From Streptomyces canus (GTDB lineage Bacteria; Actinomycetota; Actinomycetes; Streptomycetales; Streptomycetaceae), in NCBI RefSeq assembly GCF_041435015.1, contig NZ_CP107989.1, positions 9,300,001 through 9,364,000 on the forward strand: DNA of 64,000 nt. The letters are read 5' to 3'. Position numbers and translations under genes: made by a program. Shown piece by piece: positions 7,766 through 16,398 of this stretch. Each line of letters begins with the position of its first letter. Within the stretch, counting starts at the first letter, position 1. Below the pieces are notes generated by a model. It was not told where the DNA came from. It made no database searches and saw only the letters and a program-made list of their open reading frames with translations.

Positions 7766-7894
7766 TGGCGTGACTACGCGGACGTCGTCACCGGTGCCGA
7801 GATCCCGGAGTGCGGCCACTCCATCCCGGAGGAGCAGCCGGAGGCGCTGTTGGCGCATCTGCGGCCATTCCTGGCCGGTGCGACGACGGGCTGA
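7766..7894 (+). pseudogene. C-terminal tail of an alpha/beta hydrolase
   Basis: About 42 codons read IWRDYADVVTGAEIPECGHS then IPEEQPEALLAHLRPFL and stop at 7894. This is the last part of a haloalkane/haloacetate-dehalogenase-like hydrolase, including the catalytic His (CGHSIPEE). The rest is missing; upstream sequence is the start of the CGNR pseudogene on the other strand. Confidence 0.65.
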
Positions 7895-7928
7895 GGGGCG
7901 GCCCCGCCGTAACCGGCTGGGCCGCCCC
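7895..7928. terminator. strong bidirectional terminator hairpin
   Basis: GGGGCGGCCC (7895-7904) pairs perfectly with GGGCCGCCCC (7919-7928) across a 14-base loop, directly after the stop of the hydrolase tail and before the end of the converging DHA2 exporter gene. A GGGTTTTGG stretch follows on the plus strand. Confidence 0.75.
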
Positions 7929-7940
7929 TGGGTTTTGGGG

Positions 7941-9392
7941 TCAGGTAGCGACCGTGACACCAGGCGGAGTATCTCCCAGGGCAAGGCCGGCAGCAGGGTC
8001 GTCGGCCTTGCGCCGGCGGGGCATCAGCAACGCCACAGCCGCTGCCAGGGCCACCGCACCGCCCCCGACCCACAGCGCGGGGATCAGTCCGTCCACGAAC
8101 AGTGACGCGGATCCGTAGCCACCCTGGGCGGAGAAGACCGCGGCCAGTGACGCCACACCGACGGCGCCGCCGACCTCACGGATGGCGTTGTTGGCGCCGG
8201 AGGCGATGCCCTGCTCCTCCGGACGGACCGTGCTCATGACGAGGTTCGCGCTGGGAGCGAAGAACATGCCCAGGCCGATGCCGCAGACGATGAGCGCGGG
8301 CAGCATGTGGGGGTAGGCGACGTGGGGCTCGACGGTGATGGCCCAGAGCCCGAGGCCGACGGCGTTCAGGGCCATGCCCGCCGTGACGACGGGTGCGCCG
8401 CCGATGCGGTCGGACAGTGCCCCGGCCAGCGGCCCGGCGATCATGGGCATGGCGGTCCAGGGCAGCATGCGCACGCCGGCCTGCATCGGCGAGTAGCCGC
8501 CGACGGTCTGCAGGTACTGGCTGAGCAGGAAGATCGACCCGAACATGCCGAGCAGCATCAGCAGGCTGGCGGCGTTGATGGCGCTGAAGGAGCGGTGACG
8601 GAACAGGCGCATCGGCAGCATCGGGTGCTTGGCGCGCAGTTCGTACAGGATGAACCCGACGAGCAGGGCGGCACCGGCGAAGAAGCCGCCGAGCACCGTG
8701 GTGCTGCTCCAGCCGTCGGCGTTGCCGCGGACCAGGGCATAGACGATGCCGAACAGTCCGCCGCTGGCCAGAACGGTGCCCACGAGGTCGAGGGTCGGGT
8801 TCGGGCCGTGGCTCTCGTTCAGCCGCAGCAGGGCGAAGGGGATCAGCGCCAGACCGAGGGGTACGTTCACCCAGAAGATCCACTGCCAGGAGAGGTTTTC
8901 GGTGAGTGCGCCGCCGATGAGCGGTCCGGTGGCGACGGCGATGCCGCTGGCCGCGCCCCAGACACCCAGGGCCGCGCCGCGCCGTTCGGCAGGGACGGCG
9001 GCCGACAGCAGGGTGAGCGTCAGCGGCGTGACGATCGCGGACCCGACGCCCTGCGCCGCACGCGCGGCGATCAGTTCACCCATCCCCGGTGCGAGGGCGG
9101 CGGCTGCCGAGGCCGTGGTGAAGATCCCGAGCCCGATGGCGAACAGCCTCCGCCGGCCGAAGCGGTCACCCAGCGAAGCGCCGAACATCAGCAGGACCGC
9201 GAAGGTGAGGGTGTAGGCGCTGACCGTCCATTCGAGGTCCTCAAGGCCGCCGCCGAGGTCTTCGCGGATGGAGGGGAGGGCGGTGGTGACGATCAGGTTG
9301 TCGAGCGCGGTGATGAATCCGGCCGCGCTGGTGATGACCACGGCCCAGACGGCGCTGCCGCCCCGAACCGATTGCTTGCTGTGCTGTTTCAT
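7941..9392 (-). CDS. DHA2-family (EmrB/QacA-type) MFS drug exporter
   Basis: A 483-residue inner-membrane proton antiporter with about 14 transmembrane helices. Motifs include LDNLIVTTALPSIREDL (DHA2 motif D1 in helix 1), GDRFGRRR (motif A, loop 2-3) and SGIAVATGPLIGG (motif C, helix 5). RBS AGGGAAC lies before ATG 9392. It follows the SDR gene on the same strand with a 128-bp gap, so the two may be co-transcribed. Substrates are not predictable. Confidence 0.93.
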   Translation of the reverse strand: MKQHSKQSVRGGSAVWAVVITSAAGFITALDNLIVTTALPSIREDLGGGLEDLEWTVSAYTLTFAVLLMFGASLGDRFGRRRLFAIGLGIFTTASAAAALAPGMGELIAARAAQGVGSAIVTPLTLTLLSAAVPAERRGAALGVWGAASGIAVATGPLIGGALTENLSWQWIFWVNVPLGLALIPFALLRLNESHGPNPTLDLVGTVLASGGLFGIVYALVRGNADGWSSTTVLGGFFAGAALLVGFILYELRAKHPMLPMRLFRHRSFSAINAASLLMLLGMFGSIFLLSQYLQTVGGYSPMQAGVRMLPWTAMPMIAGPLAGALSDRIGGAPVVTAGMALNAVGLGLWAITVEPHVAYPHMLPALIVCGIGLGMFFAPSANLVMSTVRPEEQGIASGANNAIREVGGAVGVASLAAVFSAQGGYGSASLFVDGLIPALWVGGGAVALAAAVALLMPRRRKADDPAAGLALGDTPPGVTVAT

Positions 9393-9520
9393 GGCGTTCC
9401 CTGGGCAGACGTACGGGGTGATGGATCAATGACGTGAAGGCCGGCGGCCGACGGCACGGGGGAAGCGACAGCGAGCACCGGCATCCGCCGGACTCGGGGT
9501 GGATCGCCGGGCGGCTGGTC

Positions 9521-10219
9521 TCAGGGGAGCTGCGGGTACAGCACGGAGACGCCTCCGGCCAGTGCGGCCTGCGCCTGGCGCGAGGCGTCGTCCGCGACGA
9601 TCTCGTAGGCGCCGTCGGCGATGCCGTCGACGGCGATCCGGGCGATGTCGGTGGGATCGGACTTGGGCGCGTCGACGCCTCGGACCATGTCGGTGTCCAT
9701 GTAGCCGACGTGCAGGCCGGCCACGCGGATGCCCTGGTCGGCGAGTTGGAGGCGCAGGGCGTTGGTGAGCGACCACTGGGCGGACTTGGCGGCGCAGTAG
9801 GCGCCGAAGTCCGGGAAGCTGACCCAGGACAGGCCGGACAGGACGTTCAGGATCGCCCCACCGCCGTTGGCCGCTATCTGGGGTGCGAAGGCGCGGGTCA
9901 CCGCGAGGGTGCCGAAGTAGTGGGTGTCCATTTCCAGGCGGACGGCGTCCAGGTCGGCGGTCAGCAGGTCGGCGCCGGTGGACGACCCCGCGTTGTTGAC
10001 CAGGACCGTGACATCGCCGGTGACCTCGGCGGCCGCGGCGACGGAGGCGGGGTCGGTGATGTCGAGCGCGATCGGCTTGGCGCCGGGCAGGTCGACCTGG
10101 TCGGGGTTGCGGGCGCCGGCGTAGACGGTGGCGCCGCGGCTGAGCAGTTCGGCGGCGAGGGCTCGGCCGAATCCCCGGTTGGCTCCGGTGACAAGGACAG
10201 TGCTGGTGGAGAGGTCCAT
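9521..10219 (-). CDS. short-chain dehydrogenase/reductase
   Basis: A 232-residue classical SDR that reduces or oxidises a carbonyl/alcohol with NAD(P)(H). Visible are TGANRGFG (11-18), NNAG in VLVNNAGSS (about 73-81), the catalytic Ser in NVLSGLSW and YCAAK (Tyr and Lys of the active site). The cofactor helix lacks the usual Arg immediately after the Gly motif. It is upstream of the DHA2 exporter on the same strand. The region before it holds an AT-rich dyad (10248-10261). Confidence 0.9.
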   Translation of the reverse strand: MDLSTSTVLVTGANRGFGRALAAELLSRGATVYAGARNPDQVDLPGAKPIALDITDPASVAAAAEVTGDVTVLVNNAGSSTGADLLTADLDAVRLEMDTHYFGTLAVTRAFAPQIAANGGGAILNVLSGLSWVSFPDFGAYCAAKSAQWSLTNALRLQLADQGIRVAGLHVGYMDTDMVRGVDAPKSDPTDIARIAVDGIADGAYEIVADDASRQAQAALAGGVSVLYPQLP

Positions 10220-10247
10220 GGAGGGTCCTGGTGCAGTGAGTCATTGA

Positions 10248-10261
10248 ATTACGACCATAAT
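10248..10261. promoter_or_regulatory. AT-rich dyad in the SDR promoter
   Basis: ATTACG (10248-10253) and CATAAT (10256-10261) form an inverted repeat with one mismatch around a two-base centre, 30-40 bp upstream of the SDR start on its minus strand. It stands out in AT content. A MarR/HxlR/TetR-type operator is likely; the regulator is not adjacent. Confidence 0.4.
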
Positions 10262-10346
10262 CTAAATGTGCATGGGTGATGATCGCAAGCGCTCTGCGCG
10301 GAGAGGTTGCGCCTGGCGTCTGGCGCGCGACCGGCCCACACATGAC

Positions 10347-10385
10347 GCGAGAGGGGCCCGCCCTGCGTGGGCGGGCCCCTCTCGC
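10347..10385. terminator. perfect 17-bp terminator hairpin
   Basis: GCGAGAGGGGCCCGCCC (10347-10363) pairs without mismatch with 10369-10385 around a TGCGT loop. It stands just downstream of the oxidoreductase tail on the minus strand and ahead of the SDR promoter, so it probably ended the now-ruined minus-strand transcription unit. Confidence 0.8.
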
Positions 10386-10403
10386 GGTCCGTCAAAGGCG
10401 GAC

Positions 10404-10523
10404 TCAGAGCTTGACGATCATCTTTCCGACGGGTTCGCGGTAGTGGAGCCTGCCCTCGGCCGGCCGGCCGCCGGCCTCGCGGACGAAGTCCGGCTGGAGG
10501 TCCACCTCTTCGCTGTACGACGA
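10404..10523 (-). pseudogene. C-terminal tail of an MDR/quinone-oxidoreductase-type enzyme
   Basis: The minus strand reads LHYREPVGKMIVKL and stops at 10404. The EP-VGKMIV ending is typical of NADP-dependent zinc-type medium-chain oxidoreductases. Only about 37 residues are plausible, and upstream frames are broken. It directly follows the ligase C-terminal remnant. Confidence 0.55.
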
Positions 10524-10595
10524 GAGCGGCAGCGGCCTCCTCGCTCCTGGCGGGTGACGTTCGGGACGCTGTGGGCTGCTCTGGAACCACGTTGA

Positions 10596-10876
10596 TCAGG
10601 ATCGGGCGGCGAGTGCAGCGTGGGCGGCACGCAGCGAGGCCTTGTCGATCTTGCCGACCGCGTTCTTCGCGATGGCTTCCACCACGAAGAACGCGGTCGG
10701 GCGCGTGTAGCCGGTGAGGCTGCGCGCACAGAGGGCTTTCAGGGCCGACGGATCGACGGTCGCCCCCGGTCGCGGCTGGACGTAGGCGACGACCACCTCT
10801 CCCCACTGCTCGTCGTGTGCGCCGATCACGGCGGCCTCGAGCACCGCCGGGTCGCCGGCGAGCACGTCCTCGATAG
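10596..10876 (-). pseudogene. C-terminal remnant of an AMP-dependent acyl-CoA ligase
   Basis: About 92 codons give IEDVLAGDPAVLEAAVIGAH through EQWGEVVVAYVQPRPGATVD to KNAVGKIDKASLRAAH, the ligase C-terminal subdomain with its catalytic Lys (GKIDK). Homology starts abruptly at the hinge (YPAEIEDVL expected, ASIEDVL seen). The sequence further upstream is unrelated. It matches the missing end of genes such as the fragment at 1283-1476, which lies about 9 kb away on the opposite strand. Confidence 0.75.
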
Positions 10877-10895
10877 ACGCTGGTCGCCGCCGCGG

Positions 10896-11380
10896 CCGAG
10901 GGCGTTCGACGAGCGCGCCGCCAAGCGGGTGCGTACCTTCCCCTACGGCGACGCGAAACGTGCCGCCACGACAGCCCCCGGCACGGCCCATCTCGGTTGG
11001 CCGGAGGCCTTTCCCCCCGCTGGAGCGTCGAGGCGGGCCTGGGCCCGGCTCGGACGGTGGACGCGCCCGGTGCGAATCGCCGCCACGATCCAGGCACCCT
11101 TGCTGCGCTCGGCGAAGGCGTCGGCTGCTCTGGCCGGGTGGTCCGAGCGGCTCCCGGGATCACCGCGTGATCCGGACCCCGATGGCAGGTCCCTCGTGAT
11201 CGCGGTCGCGCGCGACGGCCAAGGCCGGCCCCTGGCCCACGGAGGCCCTCTTCGGACCCTATCCGTACGGGATGACGGGTCCCTTGTGACGTGGGCGCCG
11301 CCCGCGCGGCACAGCCCGATGCCGTCCTCGAGCCCGGTGCGTACGGCCCGTTCGCCGCCGTCGGCCTCGACGCCGCTCGG
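10896..11380 (+). pseudogene. possible remnant of a saccharopine-dehydrogenase-like oxidoreductase
   Basis: In broken plus-strand frames one reads RTFPYGDAKRAA, RSLVIAVARDGQGR, GPYPYGMTGPL, then VTWA/AARAAQPDAVLEPGAYG and PFAAVGLDA. The order and wording resemble the C-terminal half of NADP-binding saccharopine-dehydrogenase-like proteins. At least two frameshifts are needed and no start exists. This is pattern recall, not an alignment. Confidence 0.4.
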
Positions 11381-11609
11381 ACTCGGTGCCGCCGACGCAG
11401 GAGTACACGGAGTCGACGGGGCGTCGCTCCGCCGTCGATGATGGCGGAGCGGGCATAGATCACGGCGCCGGGGCGCTGAAGCGGAGGTCCGGGGAACTGC
11501 TGCCGAGGTGGTGCACCATGTGGTCGCCTCACTCGTCGTCCACCGATTCCCCGGCGGCGGGCGGTGGCGGATGCCGCCGCTGTCGAGCTGATGACCAGGT
11601 TGTTCGATC
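11381..11609. other. intergenic stretch before lpd, no gene seen
   Basis: No convincing reading frame. It holds the presumed lpd promoter, but no clear -35/-10 pair was picked out. Confidence 0.4.
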
Positions 11610-11624
11610 GGAAGGAAGCCGTCC

Positions 11625-13037
11625 ATGGACGAGCAGGGTGAGCGCTTCGACGTCGTCGTACTCGGCGCGGGGCCCGGCGGATACGTAGCCGCCATCCGGG
11701 CCGCCCAACTGGGCAAGCGCGTCGCGGTCGTCGAGGAGAAGTACTGGGGCGGCGTCTGTCTGAACGTGGGCTGTATCCCCACCAAGGCCCTGCTGCGCAA
11801 TGCCGAGCTCGCGCACCTCTTCACGCGCGAGGCGAAGACCTTCGGCATCAAGGTGGACGGTGAGGTCTCCTTCGACTACGGGGAGGCCTTCCGTCGCAGC
11901 CGGAAGGTCGCGGACGGCCGGGTCAAGGGTGTCCACTACCTGATGAAGAAGAACAAGATCACGGAGATCAGCGGTCGCGGTACGTTCCTCGACCCGCACA
12001 CGCTCCAGGTGGCCGACTACGACGGCAACACCCGCACCATCGGCTTCGATCACTGCATCATCGCCGCCGGGGCGAGCCCCAAGCTGCTGCCCGGCACCCG
12101 CCGTACGTCGCGCGTGGTGACGTTCGAGGAGCAGATCCTGGCCGAGGACCTGCCGCAGTCCATCGTGATCGCGGGCGCCGGCGCGATCGGTGTCGAGTTC
12201 GCGTACGTGCTGCACAACTATGGCGTGAAGGTGACGATCGTCGAGTTCCTGGACCGGGTCGCACCGCTGGAGGACGCCGAGGTCTCCGCCGAACTGGCCA
12301 AGCAGTACCGAAAGTTGGGCATCGACGTCCTCACGTCGACCCGCGTCGAGTCGATCGACGAGTCCGGCCCGCAGGTCCGTGTCACGGTCACCGGCAAGGA
12401 CGGCTCCCAGCAGGTCCTGGAGGCGGACAAGGTCCTGCAGGCGATCGGCTTCGCCCCTAACGTCACCGGATACGGCCTGGAGAACACCGGCGTGCGCGTC
12501 ACCGAGCGCGGCGCGATCGACGTCGACGGCCGTTGCCGCACCTCCGTCCCGCACATCTACGCCATCGGCGACGTCACCGCGAAGCTGATGCTCGCGCACG
12601 CCGCCGAGGCGATGGGCGTGGTCGCCGCCGAGACGATCGCGGACGCGGAGACCATGGAGCTGGACTACGTGATGATCCCGCGGGCCACGTTCTGCCAGCC
12701 GCAGATCGCCAGCTTCGGCTACACCGAGGCACAGGCGAGGGAGAAGGGCTTCGACGTCCAGGTCGCCAAGTTCCCCTTCACCGCGAACGCCAAGGCGCAC
12801 GGTCTGGGCGACGCGACCGGCTTCGTGAAGCTGATCAGCGACGGCAAGTACGGCGAGCTCCTCGGCGGTCACCTGATCGGCCCGGACGTCACCGAACTGC
12901 TCCCCGAGCTGACCCTGGCCCAGCAGTGGGACCTCACCGTCCACGAGGTCGCCCGCAACGTCCACGCCCACCCGACCCTGGGCGAGGCGGTCAAGGAAGC
13001 CGTCCACGGCCTCGCCGGCCACATGATCAACATGTAG
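11625..13037 (+). CDS. lpdA: dihydrolipoamide dehydrogenase (E3)
   Basis: A 470-residue cytosolic flavoenzyme that reoxidises dihydrolipoamide in 2-oxoacid dehydrogenase complexes, passing electrons to NAD. Motifs in order: FAD site GAGPGG (14-19), redox disulfide CLNVGC (Cys45/Cys50), NAD-binding [14 protein letters not shown] near 190, FAD signature HIYAIGDVT near 310 and the dimer-interface acid-base pair in HAHPTLGE (His449). GGAAGGA (11610-11616) precedes ATG 11625. The length is normal for the family. It stands apart from any E1/E2 genes, as is common for lpd in Streptomyces. Confidence 0.95.
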   Translation: MDEQGERFDVVVLGAGPGGYVAAIRAAQLGKRVAVVEEKYWGGVCLNVGCIPTKALLRNAELAHLFTREAKTFGIKVDGEVSFDYGEAFRRSRKVADGRVKGVHYLMKKNKITEISGRGTFLDPHTLQVADYDGNTRTIGFDHCIIAAGASPKLLPGTRRTSRVVTFEEQILAEDLPQSIVIAGAGAIGVEFAYVLHNYGVKVTIVEFLDRVAPLEDAEVSAELAKQYRKLGIDVLTSTRVESIDESGPQVRVTVTGKDGSQQVLEADKVLQAIGFAPNVTGYGLENTGVRVTERGAIDVDGRCRTSVPHIYAIGDVTAKLMLAHAAEAMGVVAAETIADAETMELDYVMIPRATFCQPQIASFGYTEAQAREKGFDVQVAKFPFTANAKAHGLGDATGFVKLISDGKYGELLGGHLIGPDVTELLPELTLAQQWDLTVHEVARNVHAHPTLGEAVKEAVHGLAGHMINM

Positions 13038-13078
13038 CTCGGGGGAATGACCCGGCAGTGTCAAGGGAACGATCCGGA

Positions 13079-14014
13079 GTGACCTCGGGTGCGGGGATCG
13101 GTGTGATGCTCTGGAGACAGGCGGAGGCTGTGGCCACACCTGGGCGTACGGCAGGCGCAGCCGGCTTCGGGGCCGGCGATCCCGGGCTGTTCACCCCGGA
13201 CTCGGTGACCTGGCAGATGCACGGCGACCCGATGATGTGGGTCGCCGGCATCCGCGCGCTCTACCTCCAGGCCCTGCACCCGCGCGCGCTGCGCGGGGTC
13301 ATGCAGAACTCCGACTTCCGGCGCGAGGCCTGGGGCCGGCTGATGCGCACCGCCAACTTCGTCGGCACGACGACGTACGGCACCACGGAGGCCGCCGAGA
13401 AGGCCGGCGCCCGGGTCCGGAAGATCCACAGCATGCTCGGCGCGACCGACCCCGAGACCGGCGAACGCTACGGCGTCGACGAACCCGGACTGCTGCTGTG
13501 GGTGCACTGCGCCGAGATCGACTCCTACCTCCAGGTCGCCCGCCGCTCCGGCTTCCGCCTCACCGACGAACAGGCGGACCGGTACATATCCGAGCACCGG
13601 GTCTCCGCTCGCCTGGTGGGCCTGGACCCCGACGCCGTACCGGCGAGCCAGTCGGAGATGGCCGCCTACTTCGAGAAGATGCTCCCCGAACTCGCCGCTA
13701 CGCCCGAGGCCCGGGAAGTGGACGACTTCCTGCTCCGCCCGCCGACGCACCCCCTCCTCGTCCCGGCGCGCGAGGTGCTGTGGCGGCGCGTGGCCCAGCT
13801 GGCGTACGCCGCCCTGCCGCCCTACGCCCACGAGCTGTACGGCAGGAAAGCGCCCGAACCCATCACCGTCACCCGCCAGTTGCGTGCCACCGGAACCCTG
13901 CTGCGCCGCGTTCCCGCCCGTCTGCGCTGGCAACTCCCGCCCAAACACATCCTCCGCGCCATGGCCCGCCTCGGCCCGGGCTCCCGGCCCGCCCCGTACA
14001 AACGCGGACGATAG
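13079..14014 (+). CDS. MpaB/DUF2236-family oxygenase-like protein
   Basis: About 311 residues of the DUF2236 family (relatives include MpaB and latex-clearing protein, which are heme b-containing). The family core is seen in WQMHGDPMMWVAGIRALYLQ, ALHPRALRGVMQNSDFR and LLLWVHCAEIDSY. The start is uncertain: GTG 13079 has AGGGAA nine bases upstream, and GTG 13058 is an alternative. It begins about 40 bp after lpdA and may be co-transcribed. The substrate is unknown, and the family name is the only functional statement possible. Confidence 0.8.
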   Translation: MTSGAGIGVMLWRQAEAVATPGRTAGAAGFGAGDPGLFTPDSVTWQMHGDPMMWVAGIRALYLQALHPRALRGVMQNSDFRREAWGRLMRTANFVGTTTYGTTEAAEKAGARVRKIHSMLGATDPETGERYGVDEPGLLLWVHCAEIDSYLQVARRSGFRLTDEQADRYISEHRVSARLVGLDPDAVPASQSEMAAYFEKMLPELAATPEAREVDDFLLRPPTHPLLVPAREVLWRRVAQLAYAALPPYAHELYGRKAPEPITVTRQLRATGTLLRRVPARLRWQLPPKHILRAMARLGPGSRPAPYKRGR

Positions 14015-14075
14015 GTCGCCATACTGGACGAGCCAGGGGAGGGCGGGGCGAACTTTACGGGGGCGGTCGCAGGAG

Positions 14076-16322
14076 ATGGGGGACAGCAGGCTCATCCAGG
14101 GGCGGTACCGGCTGCTCGATCCGATCGGGCGCGGCGGCATGGGCGAGGTGTGGCGGGCGCGCGACGAGTCGCTGGGCCGCCATGTCGCCGTGAAGTGTCT
14201 CAAGCCGCTGGGCGGACACCACGACCAGACCTTCACCCGGGTCCTGAGGGAGCGGTTCCGGCGCGAGGCGCGCGTGGCCGCCGCCCTCAGCCACCGCGGC
14301 ATCACGGTCGTCCATGACTTCGGCGAGTCCGACGGCGTCCTCTACCTGGTGATGGAGCTCCTGGACGGCCGCAACCTCAGCCAGCTCCTGGAGGACAACA
14401 AACAGCACCCGCTGCCCGTCGCCGATGTCGTCGAGATCGCCGACCAGGTCGCGGCCGCCCTCGCCTACACCCACCAGCAGGGCATCGTGCACCGGGACCT
14501 GAAGCCCGCGAACATCGTCCGGCTCACCGACGGCACGGTGAAGATCTGCGACTTCGGCATCGCCCGCCTCGGCCACGACGTGGACTTCACCTCCCGGCTG
14601 ACCGGCACCGGCATCGCGATGGGCACCCCGCACTACATGTCGCCGGAGCAGATAGGGGGTTCCGAGGTCGACCAGCGCAGCGACCTGTACTCCCTGGGAT
14701 GCGTGCTGTACGAGATCGCCACCGGGGCACCGCCGTTCGACCTGGAGGACGCGTGGGCGATCCTCGTCGGCCACCGCGACACCCCACCCCGGCCGCCGCG
14801 CAGCCATCGCGCCGAACTCCCGGAGTACCTCGAGAAGGTCATCCTCGACCTGCTGGCCAAGCAGCCCGAACAACGCCCGCACGACGCCCGTGAGCTGGGC
14901 CGCCGGATCGCCCTGGGCCGCACCACCCCGGCGTACGTACCCACGGTGGTGACCCCGCGGCCCGACTTCCGGCCGCAGGAGTCCGCCGAACCCGCCCGCC
15001 CCCGCGAGACCCGGCTGCCGTCCTGGACCCGTGGCATGACCACCGGCCACAAGGCCACCGGCGCCGGCCTCGTCACCACACCGCCGGACGCCGGAGCCGG
15101 TCTCACCGGCGAGTGGATAGCCCGACCCGCCTCCGGCCGCACCGAGGAACCCGTGCCGGAGGAGCCGCCCCTGGCCTCCGCGCAGGCCCTCGCGGCACTC
15201 GCCGGACGGCACAACGCGGGACTCAGCCTCGGGCGCCTGGGCCGCTGGGCCGAGGCCGGCGAGGTGCACCGCGCGGTCGCCGCCGAGCGCGAGCACCTGC
15301 TCGGCCCCGACCACCCCGACACCCTCGCCAGCCGCTACGAGGTCGCTTTCACCCTCAGCCGCACCGGCCGCGCCGCCGACGCGCTGCGCGAGTACAAGCA
15401 CGTGGCCGCGAGCAGGACCCGCGCCCTGGGTGCCGATCACCCCGACACCCTCGCCGCGCGCCAGGAAATGGCGTACGTCCTCGGCCAGTTGGGCCGCCAC
15501 TTCGACGCCCACCAGGTCTACAACTCGGTGCTCACCGCACGGGAGCGCGGTATGGGCCCCGACCACCCCGACACCCTCCGCTGCCGCCACAACCTCGCCT
15601 TCAACCTCAGCAGGCTCGGCCGTCTGGAGGACTCGTACCGCATGGCGTGCGAGGTGGCCGCCGCCCGCACCCGGGTACTGGGCCCCCACCACCCCGACAC
15701 GCTGGTCACCCGCTACGAAGTCGCCTACGCGCTCGGCCAGTTGGGGCGCTGGGTGGAAGCCCTGCAGACTTACCACGAGGTCGCCGAAGCCCGCGCCCGG
15801 GCCCTCGGCCCCGACCACCCCGACACCCTCGCCGCCCGCTACGAGGTCGGCATCAGCCTCGGGCGCCTCGGCCGCAGCACGGACGCACTCCAGCTCTACC
15901 GCGATCTGATCGAGGACCGTACCCGCATCCACGGCCCCACCCACCCCGAGACCCTGCGCGCCCGGCACGGCCTCGGCGTCAACCTCGGCCGCCTCGGCCG
16001 CTGGGAAGAGGCCCTCGCCGAGTCCCGTGACGTGTGCGCGATCCGTGAACGTGTCCTCGGGGCCGACCACCCGGACACCCTGGTCAGCCGTCGCGAGGTC
16101 GCTGTGGGCCTGGGCTGGCTGGGGCGCTGGTCGGATGCCCTCACCGAGTACCGCAGGGTGGCCACCGCCCGCGAACGCGTCCTCGGCGCCGACCACCCCG
16201 ACACCCTCGCCAGCCGCAACGACGAGGCCCACTGCCTGGAGCAGCTGGGGCGGGGCCCGGAGGCGGTGGAGCTGTACCGCCGGGTGGCGGTCCTGCGGCA
16301 GCAGCGGGCGTCGGGGGAGTAG
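14076..16322 (+). CDS. Ser/Thr protein kinase with eight 42-residue TPR-like repeats
   Basis: A 748-residue cytoplasmic Hanks-type kinase. The kinase domain spans about residues 10-275: Gly loop IGRGGMGEVW, VAVK lysine, HRDLKPAN catalytic loop, DFG in ICDFGIARL, and the activation segment ending GTPHYMSPEQ. A Pro-rich linker follows, with no transmembrane segment. The C-terminus holds eight consecutive 42-residue units, each with G-x-x-HP(D/E)TL and LG-LGR-x-x-(D/E)A, as in kinesin-light-chain/NB-ARC TPRs that bind partner proteins. AGGAG abuts ATG 14076, an unusually short spacing, so a slightly different start is possible. Confidence 0.92.
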   Translation: MGDSRLIQGRYRLLDPIGRGGMGEVWRARDESLGRHVAVKCLKPLGGHHDQTFTRVLRERFRREARVAAALSHRGITVVHDFGESDGVLYLVMELLDGRNLSQLLEDNKQHPLPVADVVEIADQVAAALAYTHQQGIVHRDLKPANIVRLTDGTVKICDFGIARLGHDVDFTSRLTGTGIAMGTPHYMSPEQIGGSEVDQRSDLYSLGCVLYEIATGAPPFDLEDAWAILVGHRDTPPRPPRSHRAELPEYLEKVILDLLAKQPEQRPHDARELGRRIALGRTTPAYVPTVVTPRPDFRPQESAEPARPRETRLPSWTRGMTTGHKATGAGLVTTPPDAGAGLTGEWIARPASGRTEEPVPEEPPLASAQALAALAGRHNAGLSLGRLGRWAEAGEVHRAVAAEREHLLGPDHPDTLASRYEVAFTLSRTGRAADALREYKHVAASRTRALGADHPDTLAARQEMAYVLGQLGRHFDAHQVYNSVLTARERGMGPDHPDTLRCRHNLAFNLSRLGRLEDSYRMACEVAAARTRVLGPHHPDTLVTRYEVAYALGQLGRWVEALQTYHEVAEARARALGPDHPDTLAARYEVGISLGRLGRSTDALQLYRDLIEDRTRIHGPTHPETLRARHGLGVNLGRLGRWEEALAESRDVCAIRERVLGADHPDTLVSRREVAVGLGWLGRWSDALTEYRRVATARERVLGADHPDTLASRNDEAHCLEQLGRGPEAVELYRRVAVLRQQRASGE
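15297..16304 (+). repeat. coding tandem repeat, 8 x 126 bp
   Basis: The 3' part of the kinase gene is eight head-to-tail copies of a 126-bp unit, each carrying the block GACCACCCCGACACCCT or a close variant. Conservation is strongest around HPDTL and weaker in the helices between. Copy number could vary between strains by unequal crossing-over. Confidence 0.85.
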
Positions 16323-16398
16323 TGACCCGACACCAGCGCTGTGGGCCGGCTGCGGTCCACCTCTGGCCGACCTAGATCACCACGTGTTACGAAGAACC

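Noticed and set aside
12533..13078. Upstream extension of the MpaB-like frame into lpdA
   Set aside because: This part lies wholly inside the well-defined lpdA gene in another frame; the real start is near 13058-13079.
14055..16232. Minus-strand 725-residue open frame opposite the kinase
   Set aside because: A GC-skew shadow: the plus strand has clear kinase and TPR motifs, while the minus frame is low-complexity Ala/Gly/Val with no motif.
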